64,000 nucleotides of DNA from NCBI RefSeq assembly GCF_001562275.1, contig NZ_CP014304.1, positions 5,208,001-5,272,000 of the forward strand. Direction: 5' to 3'. A program made the translations under genes and the position numbers. Positions within the stretch are counted from its first letter, which is position 1; every line of letters starts with the position of its first letter. The notes beneath the pieces are model-generated. The model was not told the origin of the DNA. It worked only from the letters and a program-made list of their open reading frames with translations, and ran no database searches. Positions 54,010 through 62,593 of the stretch are shown one piece after another. The DNA is from Hymenobacter sp. PAMC 26628 (GTDB taxonomy: Bacteria; Bacteroidota; Bacteroidia; Cytophagales; Hymenobacteraceae).

Positions 54010-57000
54010 ATGTTTACCAAGGCTATTATTCAATTTATAAAGAGTAACTACTTTTGTGGCTTAACACTGCTCATTTTTAGCTTAGTCTGTATAAAGGCTG
54101 TAGGCCAGCCAGCCATATTTCATTTTAGTCCTACTATTCAGCCGGGCGAGGCGCTGAGTTTACAAGGGCAGTTCGGAGCTAGTGCTCAAGTGTACTTAAC
54201 AGCAGGGGCGGAAGTGAAAAGCCAGCTTTTGCCAGTACTTGTGCAGAGCGCCGGGCACGTAACGGTTCAAGTACCCACGAGTATTTCCCTCGACTTATAC
54301 CAAGTTTGGGTGACGGACCAAGGCCAACGCAGCCCCAGTATATACGTGAACCGGGCACACGGCCTGCATTTCGACTCGCCCGAAATTACCCCCGGTGGCA
54401 CCATTCGTTTATTCGGACGCAACTTAAGGCTGGCCAATGGGGCCCCACAAGTGCGGCTGGCCCCCCAGGGGGGCGGCAGTGGCGGCGGATTGGCGCAGGT
54501 GCAGGCCAACGACGCCTACTCGCTGAGCCTAACAGTTCCTGCCTCCCTAACGCCAGGCCAACTCTACGACGTGTTCGTGAGCAACGGGTTTGGAGGTGCC
54601 GCCGGCGAAACCCGTGTGGAACAACCCCTGGTGGCCGTTGCGGCTGGGTTGGATTACTTCCAACTCGGGGTGCCGTGGGCCGCCAAGCTGAATTTTCACC
54701 AGAACGTGTACAATATTCGCACCGATGCCCGGCTTACCCAAAAGGCACTGGGAGACGGTATCGCCAACGACCTCCCAGCTTTACAAGCGGCCGTAGACCG
54801 GGCCAGTGCCGACGGCGGCGGCATTGTGTTATTACCAGCGGGAGTATACAAGCTGGCGCTGAACGCGGGCGGCGGACTTTACATGCGCAACCGGGTGGTA
54901 GTGCAAGGCGTTGGCAAAGACCTGACGATCCTGCGCTTCGGCTACAATTCACAAACGTCGGGCTGGAGCGCCGACGGCCACTGGGGACTCATTTGGGACA
55001 ACATTAAGCAAGGGGGATTGGCCGACCTGGCCATGCTGAACGTAGACAACACGGGCAATTTCTACAACAACATGACCGGTACTGGTTCGGAGTTGTTTAT
55101 GCAGCGCATCCGCTTTGATTTGAACCTAGGGTCTTGGCTATTTTGGAATAACTCTACCAAGCTGGTTATCAGTAATTCTACTTTCACGCAGGGAGTAGAC
55201 GCAAAAGCGGGCTACCACGGACTGTTGCAACTGGATGGATGCCAGGACTTCGTAGTGTCTCACAACAGCTTTACTTATGCTGTGGACGGGTTAAACCTGA
55301 ATAATACCAGCCGGGGCGTGTTCGAGGACAACCAAGTGTATCGCGACGGCAGTGCCCGGTGGCCGGTTTCGCTGAACTTGGTGAACCACGTGTTGATCTT
55401 AAACTTTGCCCAAGACATCGCGGTGTTGCGGAACCAGTTCAAAGTAATTAATGGCCCGGCCCAAAACATCAACGACGGCGAAACCATCATCGCCGAAGGA
55501 GGCGGCGGGGCCGGTTCGCGCATCGACGAGGACGCCGGTACGGCGAGCGGGGCCACTGCTACAACGCTCCAAGACAACAGCAAAAACTGGCCGGCTATGA
55601 TTAAACAGCCAGTAGTAACCATTGTGCGGGGCCCCGGCATGGGGCAGTGGCGGCGCATCATCAGCCGCACCGCCAACGTCTTGGTGTTGGACCGCCCCTG
55701 GGACGTGCTGCCGCAAGCCGGGAGCCGGTACGCTATTTTCAATTGGGGGGCCCGCAGCTGGTTGGTGCAGGGCAATACTATGGAAGGCAACCGCCGGGGC
55801 ATTACCCTCTACCAGAACGCCACCACCGACTTGGCCATCGTGAGCAATACCCTTACTAACAGCGGCTCCATCGATCTGACGCCGTGGCAGATGGAGAATA
55901 TTGGAGGAAATGTACCTCAAGAGTTTTTGCCGGTTTACGATACACAGATAATAGGTAACGACGTGGCCGACACCGACGGTTCAAACGGCGTATTCATCGG
56001 GGTGCACACTGTGCAGTATGTACAGCCGCGGAGCTTCGGTACTTCGGTCATCGGGGTTGAAGTGCGGCACAATACCCTTACGGCACACCAGCCCAACGTG
56101 CCGGCGGTAGTCGATAGCAACTTCCCCGAAGGCTATATCAACAACGTTCACTTTCAGCCAGGGGCCAGCAACTACGTCGATGAGCAGACACCGGCAATAC
56201 TGGGCAGCATCTTCCAAGATAACACAGCAATTAACTGCAACCAAGCAGTGCACCTAAACTCGGGGTCGTACAACACCCTCGTGTGCAATATGCAGCTGGT
56301 TAATTCGCCGGTTTTGCTCGACGACGTTCGCTTCGACGGCGTTAATCACGCTGCTGTTAATACTTCGACTTGCCCTCCTGTAGTGGCCAGCACCGGCACC
56401 ATGCCGCCCGTGGCTGACCCCAAGACTAACCCCATCGTCCCAAGCAGCACAACAACGGCACGGCTGCTGGCCCTTTCCGGCTCGGACCCCGACCCGCAAG
56501 GCCAAGTTATCGGCTTTAATTTGCTCACTTTACCCCCAGCTGGCCAAGGTGCTGTTTATATAAGTGATAAGCCCGCCACACCGAATGCTTGGGTACCAAT
56601 CAACTTAGCCAACGACTTGAGTTTCCAGCCAGCTGCTAGCTACGTGGGGAATGCGGTGTTTACCTACACCGCCACCAGCGACCGAAACCTCACCAGTACC
56701 GCCGCGTCCTTTACCGTGCCAGTAGCCAATCCATTGGCTGTGGAACTAGTACAATTTGATGCTAATCCCCAAAATCTGGATGCGTTGCTTACTTGGCGCA
56801 CTGCTTCAGAAAAAAACAGTGATTATTTTGCCATTGAGCGCAGCGCCGACGCCACTCGATTCATTGAGTTAGGCATGGTGCGCAGCCAAGGTTCGGCGGC
56901 TTCTTACCAATTTGTCGAAAAAGGTGTCGGCAGTATTTTGCCGGGCACTGTTTACTACCGTTTACGCGAAATGGATCTGAACGGCACGGCAACCTACTCA

Positions 57001-57264
57001 CCGGTACAAGCCATAGTTTTTGGCACATTATTCCCTGAAATGCAGTTATATCCTAACCCTGCCGTTGGCGAGTTGCGGATGCGCCTGCCAGTAGCTGGGG
57101 CCCACTTTACCATTTACTCAGCGACTAGCCAAGTGCTGTTGGAAGCTGATACCAAAACAAAAGAAGCCCTTATCGATATCAGTAATTTGCCGACAGGGGG
57201 TTATTCACTTTTGATTCAGCCAAGCCAAGGGGCGCAGGTTCGCAAGTTTTTTGTTAAGAAATAG
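54010..57264 (+). CDS. Large secreted beta-helix protein with type IX sorting domain
   Basis: 1,084 aa. Signal peptide (CGLTLLIFSLVCIKAVGQ), then two Ig/TIG-like repeats (residues 40-210: FHFSPTIQPGEALSLQGQFG; FDSPEITPGGTIRLFGRNL). A pectate-lyase-3-type right-handed beta-helix follows (about 240-790: ALQAAVDRASADGGGIVLLP, VVVQGVGKDLTILRFGY, many short Asn-rich turns), then an Ig-like domain (VELVQFDANPQNLDALLTWR) and a C-terminal type A sorting domain (LYPNPAVGELRMRLP ... FFVKK). It would be exported by T9SS and anchored or released. The location suggests it cuts or modifies the cell's own or a foreign polysaccharide; the substrate is unknown. Confidence 0.85.
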   Translation: MFTKAIIQFIKSNYFCGLTLLIFSLVCIKAVGQPAIFHFSPTIQPGEALSLQGQFGASAQVYLTAGAEVKSQLLPVLVQSAGHVTVQVPTSISLDLYQVWVTDQGQRSPSIYVNRAHGLHFDSPEITPGGTIRLFGRNLRLANGAPQVRLAPQGGGSGGGLAQVQANDAYSLSLTVPASLTPGQLYDVFVSNGFGGAAGETRVEQPLVAVAAGLDYFQLGVPWAAKLNFHQNVYNIRTDARLTQKALGDGIANDLPALQAAVDRASADGGGIVLLPAGVYKLALNAGGGLYMRNRVVVQGVGKDLTILRFGYNSQTSGWSADGHWGLIWDNIKQGGLADLAMLNVDNTGNFYNNMTGTGSELFMQRIRFDLNLGSWLFWNNSTKLVISNSTFTQGVDAKAGYHGLLQLDGCQDFVVSHNSFTYAVDGLNLNNTSRGVFEDNQVYRDGSARWPVSLNLVNHVLILNFAQDIAVLRNQFKVINGPAQNINDGETIIAEGGGGAGSRIDEDAGTASGATATTLQDNSKNWPAMIKQPVVTIVRGPGMGQWRRIISRTANVLVLDRPWDVLPQAGSRYAIFNWGARSWLVQGNTMEGNRRGITLYQNATTDLAIVSNTLTNSGSIDLTPWQMENIGGNVPQEFLPVYDTQIIGNDVADTDGSNGVFIGVHTVQYVQPRSFGTSVIGVEVRHNTLTAHQPNVPAVVDSNFPEGYINNVHFQPGASNYVDEQTPAILGSIFQDNTAINCNQAVHLNSGSYNTLVCNMQLVNSPVLLDDVRFDGVNHAAVNTSTCPPVVASTGTMPPVADPKTNPIVPSSTTTARLLALSGSDPDPQGQVIGFNLLTLPPAGQGAVYISDKPATPNAWVPINLANDLSFQPAASYVGNAVFTYTATSDRNLTSTAASFTVPVANPLAVELVQFDANPQNLDALLTWRTASEKNSDYFAIERSADATRFIELGMVRSQGSAASYQFVEKGVGSILPGTVYYRLREMDLNGTATYSPVQAIVFGTLFPEMQLYPNPAVGELRMRLPVAGAHFTIYSATSQVLLEADTKTKEALIDISNLPTGGYSLLIQPSQGAQVRKFFVKK

Positions 57265-57290
57265 TCCTAATGACGCATCGCCTTTTAAAT

Positions 57291-58368
57291 AGGACTTACG
57301 CACTTTGGGGTAATTTAGGCAAAACCGGACGCTCATGCTGACCCAAACCGCTTATATCGAGTACCTGCTGAGTACGCCCACCAACTACACGTGCACCCAT
57401 TTGGCAGCGCATCGGCCGGATGCGAGCCACGACCAGGTGAACCGTTTTTTGCGCAACAGCCGACTGCCGGTCCGTCAGTTGCGCGAGTTGGTGCAGCCCT
57501 TGTTACACGATTCGCCCGAGGCGTTTCTGTTGGTGGACGACAGCGTACAGGACAAAAAGTACAGCCGCTTCATCGCAGTGGCCAAGCGCCAGTACTCGGG
57601 CAACGTCCACGGCATGGTGACCGGCAGCGGGCTGGTCAACCGCGTGCACAGCAGCGGCCAGGCGGGCGATTTTCTGCCCCTGGATTACCGCGTCTACGCG
57701 CCGGATGACGACCAGCTCACGAAAAACGACCATTTTCTGGCCATGTTCGACCACGTCGTGGCCGAGGACAAAGTACTGGCGCGCACTATTTTATTCGACT
57801 CCTGGTACGCCGGCAGCACCAACCTGAAGCGCATTCACCGCGCCGGGTGGACGTTTTTCACGACCCTGAAAAGCAACCGGTTGGTGAGCCTGACCAAAAC
57901 CAGCGGCTACCAGGGCTTGGACACGCTCGACCCGCCGCCGCAGGGCTGGAGCCAGGGCGTGGAAGTGCGCCTGAAAGAAGTGCCCTTTGGCGTAAAACTC
58001 TTCAAGCTAGTGGCCACGAACGGCGACATTGAATGGGTCATCACCAACCACTTGGCCGCTCATTTGACGCGGGAGCTGGTCATCGAGGCCGTGCAGGTGC
58101 GCTGGCAGGTGGAGGAATTTCACCGCAGCTTCAAGCAGCTGACGGGGGCCGAAAAGTGCCAGTGCCGCAACGCCAATGCACAACGCAACCACTTGGCCTG
58201 CTGTTACCTGGCCTGCTGTTACCTGGCCTGGGTTTCGCTCCGCCAACATGCCCGCCGAATAGGCCAAACCATTTATCAGGCACACCAACAGCAATGGGCA
58301 CCCTACCTGCGGCAACTGCTCCAAAAACCACTTATCCAAGCCCTTGTTTAGTCGTGTGCGTAAGTTCT
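57291..58368 (+). mobile_element. IS701-like insertion sequence, copy B
   Basis: Ends AGGACTTACGCA and, complemented, AGAACTTACGCA match copy A at 8453-9514. One transposase gene inside. No clear target duplication. Confidence 0.8.
57335..58351 (+). CDS. IS701-like transposase, copy B
   Basis: 338 aa. Same motifs as copy A (FLLVDDSVQDKKYSRF, TILFDSWYAGS, WQVEEFHRSFKQLTG). A tandem 15-base duplication gives CCYLACCYLAWV where copy A reads CCYLAWV, adding five residues in frame; the C-terminus is also shorter. Function is likely but untested because of the added residues. Confidence 0.88.
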   Translation: MLTQTAYIEYLLSTPTNYTCTHLAAHRPDASHDQVNRFLRNSRLPVRQLRELVQPLLHDSPEAFLLVDDSVQDKKYSRFIAVAKRQYSGNVHGMVTGSGLVNRVHSSGQAGDFLPLDYRVYAPDDDQLTKNDHFLAMFDHVVAEDKVLARTILFDSWYAGSTNLKRIHRAGWTFFTTLKSNRLVSLTKTSGYQGLDTLDPPPQGWSQGVEVRLKEVPFGVKLFKLVATNGDIEWVITNHLAAHLTRELVIEAVQVRWQVEEFHRSFKQLTGAEKCQCRNANAQRNHLACCYLACCYLAWVSLRQHARRIGQTIYQAHQQQWAPYLRQLLQKPLIQALV

Positions 58369-58434
58369 ATTCAATATTCTTTGTACTACTCCCCAAAAAC
58401 TGGACAGTTTAGCGGGGCTTGTTAAGCAGGCGAT

Positions 58435-59202
58435 GGTTTATTGAAGGATGATATTTCGATTATGATTATCGATGATAATCTTGATTCGGGCGGTGTGCAT
58501 TTTTAGGCATTTGCTGAACGAACAGGACTTGCGCACGAGTACGCCGCCGCGCTGGCGTAAGGAGCAGTTGATGGCTTCCACGCTACTGGTCTGGCCTTCG
58601 CCTTTGGGGCAGGGTCGGTGCTGCCAACGGGGCAACACCTGGGCATAGGCTTTCCACTCGTCCGTAAAGTACCAGCAATGCCGGTGACAGCGGGTAGGCA
58701 GCGCCTGCCAGAGCCGGCGGGCGGTGGTTTCGCCCCGGCAGCCCGGGGTCCAGGCGACGATACGGCGACTGGCCCGCTCCACGGCGAGCCACAGCCAGAC
58801 TTTGCGCTTTTTGCGGCCTACAAATGGCCACATCTCATCCAGTTCCAGGACTTCCCACCGCTTTTTCTGGGCTTTTTTCGGACGTAACCGCGGCAATGGT
58901 GGGCTGCTGGTCTGGGCTTTTTTTTACTAATTTGGCCACCGTCATGCGCGCTACCCCGGTGGCCCGCACGATACTACGCTGCGAATTACGCTCGCCCAAT
59001 AGCTTGACCACTTGCTCATACTGCCCCGCCTTGGCGGCGGCGGCCGGCTCGAACCGCGCCTGCTAGCGGCAGACCTTGCATTGGTAACGGGCGTGGCCCC
59101 GACTGTGCCCGTTGCGCCGAATTTGGTCGCTGCCACATTTGGCGCAAAAATGCTGCGTGTAAACCATCGACTAAGTATACGCTTTTCATCCTATAATAGA
59201 CC
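58435..59202 (-). mobile_element. IS1-family element, 768 bp
   Basis: Imperfect ends GGTTTATTGAAGGATGA and, complemented, GGTCTATTATAGGATGA give a length of 768 bp, the size of classical IS1. Contains insA and insB in the usual overlapping arrangement. No 8-9 bp target duplication is visible. Confidence 0.75.
58438..59167 (-). pseudogene. IS1 InsA-InsB' transposase with a stop in InsA
   Basis: InsA starts MVYTQHFCAKCGSDQIRRNG with the zinc-ribbon cysteines (CAKC...CKVC) but hits a TAG immediately after the last zinc cysteine (CKVCR-stop-QARFEP). It then continues SIVRATGVARMTVAKLVKKS, the helix-turn-helix. A -1 shift in an A8 run leads to InsB' (58438-58896): VLELDEMWPFVGRKKRKVWLW, YFTDEWKAY, VEAINCSLRQR. 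InsB' is intact; without a full InsA the fusion transposase cannot form. Confidence 0.82.
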
Positions 59203-59236
59203 ACCACCGTTAAGTAATATGGCTCTGCTTGGATAA

Positions 59237-60193
59237 ATAGACTTGTTGCAACGGTTAGAATGCCCGAATTTAGAGCATGAAAATTTCAGTTCGAGACCTG
59301 AAGACTCCCCGCCAGTGGCGGGCATCGGTCGGCTGTGATGCCCATCACTTCGCGCAACTCCTGGTCGTGTTCCAAGCGGCGTACACTGCCCTCAACCAAA
59401 TGCAACTAGCTGACCGAATGGTTATTCGTCCGGCTGGGACGTGCATGAAAGACGAAGCAGACCTTTTAGTCCTTACCTTGTTCAGCTGCAAATCCGGCTT
59501 AACTTACGACGTACTCGGGTTGGTCTGTGGCCTGGATGCGGCGACCGCCAAACGCCGCCAGGACGAAGGGCTCGCCGTCTTGCGCGAAGCCTTGCGGCTA
59601 GCTGACTGTTTGCCGGAGCGTGAATTTCAGTCGCCGGCCGAATTACAGCGGTATTTCTCGAAACGCCGCGCTGTATTGCTCGATGCCACGGAATTTGCCA
59701 CGCAACGTCCGCCAGAAAAAGCGGCGCAAAAGGCACGCTACAGTGGTAAAAAAAACGCCACACGCTCAAAGCCCTGATTGCCTCCGATGCCCGGCGAAAA
59801 TTAATTTATGTGAGTCGGGCAGTATCGGGCAGCATGCATGATTTTGCCTTGTTAAAGAAGCTGTTACCGCCCAATAAAACGTGGTTTGCGGGGTTGACCG
59901 TTCGAGTAGATTCCGGTTTTCAAGGGTTTCAAAAAACGTATTCCTGCGCTAAATTATTTCTTCCCACCAAAAAGCCAAGGGGTAATCATTTGACAAAAAA
60001 CCATAAATTTCGCAACACGCGGCAAGCGCGTAAGCGCGTGGTTGTCGAGCATAGCATCGGGGGCTTGAAACGCTACCGAATTTTGTCTGACCGGCTGCGG
60101 ATGTACAACCTCGACCAATTTGACGTGGCGCTGGAAGTATGCGCTGGGCTGTGGAATTTCTGCCTAACACATTGATAGCACGTCGCAACAAGT
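59237..60193 (+). mobile_element. IS5-family element, copy 2
   Basis: Ends AGACTTGTTGCAACGG and, complemented, AGACTTGTTGCGACGTG; flanked by AAT on both sides. Inserted near the 3' end of the IS3 orfB. The better preserved relative of the element at 49784. Confidence 0.85.
59277..60177 (+). CDS. IS5-family transposase, copy 2, in two frames
   Basis: First frame 59277-59777: MKISVRDLKTPRQWRASVGC, FSCKSGLTYDVLGLVCGLDAAT, LLDATEFATQRP (first Asp). At the A8 run near 59748 a -1 shift joins YSGKKK to RHTLKALIASDARRKLIYVS and on to GSMHDFALLKK, VRVDSGFQGF (second Asp) and RVVVEHSIGGLKRYR (Glu), stop about 60169. The A-run is a typical place for programmed frameshifting in this family, so the gene may be active. 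Confidence 0.83.
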
Positions 60194-60196
60194 CTA

Positions 60197-61305
60197 ATGA
60201 AGGCTGGGCGAATACCTGGGCCGGCGTTTGGCCCCCTAAGCTTTGGTGGGGTCGACGATGATTGTAGTAGGCAAAGTACGCGTGTAATTGGTGGTGCAGG
60301 TGGTGGGGCGGGATTGAGGTAGAGGTGCTCCCATTTGACGGTACGCCAGCGGCGCTCGATAAAGGCATTGTCGGTGGCGCGGCCCCGGCCGTCGCGGCTA
60401 ACGCGGCAACCAGCGTCCAGTAGCGCCTGCTCATAGGCCAGGCTCGTAAACTGGCTGCCCTGGTCGGCGTTGAAGATGTGCGGGGCCGGGGGGCCACGCG
60501 CAGGGCGTCGGCTAAGGCCCGCAGGCAGAAGGCCACGTCGAGCGTGTTGGAGAGCTGCCAGCTCAGCACGTAGCGCGCGTGCCAGTCGAGCACGGCGGCC
60601 AGGGAGAGGAAGCCCTTGGCCATGGGCACGTAGGTAATATCCGTGCGCCAAACCTCATTAGGCGCCGTGGCCGGGCGCTCGCGTAGCAGGTAAGGGTAAG
60701 ACGTAACTCCTTGGCCAGGTACGCTTAAGCGTGGCTTGGGATAGACTGGCTCATGGCCCATCAGGCGTACCAGGCGGCGTACCCGCTTTTCGTTGACCAG
60801 GTGCCCCGCTAGGCGCAGATGGTCCCGCAGGCCGCGCACACCCTTGAAATTATGCTGCGTGAACTCCTCATCGAGTAGCCGCATTAGCGTCAGGTTATCG
60901 GCGCTTTCTCCGCAGGGTTGGTAGTAGAAACTGCTGCGCGCCAGGCCCAAGGCCTGGCAGCGGGCCTGCACCGAACTGGCCGGGTCGGCCTGGCTAACCA
61001 GGGCGCGTTGCTGAGCTACTGACAGGGTCCCAACGTTTTTTTAGCCGCGCGTTTTCCATCTGGAGCCGGCCAATAGCGGCGTAGAGCGGCTCCACATTTG
61101 GCACCGCCGCCACGGGAGCGGGCGCTTCGGCAAAGACCTGCGCGGCCTGCTGGCGCAGCTGCAACTTCCAGCGACTGATTTGGGCGGGAGCCAGCTGGTA
61201 GTGGGCAGCTAACTCGGCCAGGGGCTGGCGCTCGGTGAGGGCGGCCAGTGCCACCTCGGCCTTGAACGCGGCCGGGTAGCGACGGCGGGTGCGTTTGGGA
61301 CTCAT
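60197..61305 (-). pseudogene. IS3-family OrfA/OrfB, OrfB frameshifted
   Basis: OrfA (60994-61305): MSPKRTRRRYPAAFKAEVAL, HYQLAPAQISRWKLQLRQQ, then a run of A where OrfB begins by -1 shift (NVGTLSVAQQRALV). OrfB has PNEVWRTDITYVPMAKGF (first Asp) but leaves the frame near LRVAP; HIFNADQGSQFTSLAYEQ (second Asp) and DNAFIERRWRTVKWEH (Glu) lie in another frame and YFAYYNHRRPHQSLGGQTP is back in the first. Its C-terminus is cut by IS5 copy 2. Confidence 0.83.
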
Positions 61306-61420
61306 GGCGTTGACTAAGATAGCCCGCCTAATCTGTCCAACTATTGGGGAGTACTACAGGGACTCATGGCGTTGACTAAGATAGCCTGCCTGACCTGTCC
61401 AACTTTTGGGGAGTACTACA
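61297..61420. repeat. Tandem 62-bp repeat of an IS3 end
   Basis: Two direct copies, each from GGGACTCATGGCGTTGACTA to GGGGAGTACTACA, with four mismatches. Each copy contains the orfA start codon and the terminal repeat. The second is the remnant of another IS3 element truncated to its first 60 bp. Confidence 0.85.
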
Positions 61421-61803
61421 CGACTGGCCCTACACCTCTTATCCATCTTAGTCTTTCCTGTTGCAGCGAGACCCAAGTTTAAGCCACGGCTCAAACATAG
61501 GACCCTTTTAGCTCTTCGATGAGGCCTTCTTATCAGTTTTTTTGGGCTACATAAGTACCAGATTTGGCTAAGTAAGATTTTGCCTTATTATTGGCTCGGC
61601 TCTCCTTAAGCGAAGCTTTTTATCTGTTTAGACAGATTTCGAGACAACTGCCCTGACAAGAGCTGCTACGTCCAGCTTGGCAAAGTATGCAATTAGCAAA
61701 CAGAAAATCCTTTACTTTGCATGATGAGTAGCTATTGCTCAAACTTGATTTAGGTTAAGGAACCATTGCTAAAAATAAACGAACAAATAAAGTGCAACAG
61801 AAT
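61421..61803. other. Leader region of the export operon
   Basis: 383 bp without a gene. It should hold the promoter of the exopolysaccharide export genes. TTTACTTTGC near 61711 is close to the -7 consensus but one T short; I do not call it. Confidence 0.4.
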
Positions 61804-62589
61804 ATGTATAAATTGCTACGTCTTTCCATTCTAGTTTCATTGCTAGGATTCATGGCATGTGGGCCCACTAGAAATCTAGTTTATTTTAGTGATCTTAAAA
61901 ACAACGAAAACTATAAAACAGCTGCTGAAAACAACGCGGAAATTCGCATACAACCAAACGATTTGTTGAGCATCAGGCTGACAAGCCTAAATTCAGAATC
62001 AAATGCGCTATTCAACCGGGGAGTCATTCCTTCGTCTCCTAATGCGCTGAATACGGAGATAGGCCCCACTGAAGGGTACATAGTTGATAAAGATGGATTC
62101 GTAAATTTTCCAGTACTTGGCAAGGTAAAGTTATCTGGCTTAACTAAGGAGGAAGCAACAAATATAATGACCACTCAAATTCAACAGTTTGTTAAATCGC
62201 CAATTGTAACAATTCAATTATTAAATTTTAAAATCACAGTTATTGGTGAGGTCAACAAACCGTCCACTTTTGTAGTGCCAGCTCAGCGCATTAATATTCT
62301 AGAAGCATTGGGGCTAGCTGGTGACATGACTGCCTACGGAAAACGAGAGAATGTTCTCTTAGTTAGAGAAAAAGATGGGGTTCGCAGCACTACTAGGCTT
62401 AATTTGAATGATAAAGAACTACTGAATTCACCTTATTTCTATTTGCAACAGAACGATGTAGTCTATGTCGAACCAGATAGGTTGAAAGAGGTGCAGGCTA
62501 GTACCAACACCCGTACTATTACCATCACGACAATGGCTATTTCTATTGCTGTGGCGCTTATATTTAACTTCCAAAATATCTTTAAATAA
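61804..62589 (+). CDS. Wza-like polysaccharide export lipoprotein
   Basis: 261 aa from MYKLLRLSILVSLLGFMAC; the cysteine near residue 19 is a lipidation site, placing it at the outer membrane. The Poly_export domain spans about 40-140 (RIQPNDLLSIRL, EGYIVDKDGFVNFPVLGKVKLSGLTKEEA). An SLBB domain follows (ITVIGEVNKPSTFVVPAQRINILEALGLAGDMTAYGKRENVLL). Ends with a hydrophobic helix (ITTMAISIAVALIFNF), as in Bacteroidetes Wza-like proteins. A GTG start twelve bases upstream is possible. Co-transcribed with the next gene (four-base gap). Confidence 0.92.
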   Translation: MYKLLRLSILVSLLGFMACGPTRNLVYFSDLKNNENYKTAAENNAEIRIQPNDLLSIRLTSLNSESNALFNRGVIPSSPNALNTEIGPTEGYIVDKDGFVNFPVLGKVKLSGLTKEEATNIMTTQIQQFVKSPIVTIQLLNFKITVIGEVNKPSTFVVPAQRINILEALGLAGDMTAYGKRENVLLVREKDGVRSTTRLNLNDKELLNSPYFYLQQNDVVYVEPDRLKEVQASTNTRTITITTMAISIAVALIFNFQNIFK

Positions 62590-62593
62590 TCGA

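Larger units (their letters stand above)
58384..61358 (-). mobile_element. IS3-family element broken up by IS1 and IS5 insertions
   Basis: One end (GTACTACTCCCCAAAAACTG, 58383-58402) and the other (GGGGAGTACTAC, to 61357) are inverted copies. Between them lie the IS3 genes (60197-61305), the IS5 copy 2 and an IS1. Reading across the IS5, the orfB frame continues, supporting one original element of about 1.25 kb. Confidence 0.78.

Noticed and set aside
46833..61420. Integrative element or prophage
   Set aside because: No integrase, att repeats, phage structural or conjugation genes; the region is explained by separate, nested insertion sequences around polysaccharide genes.
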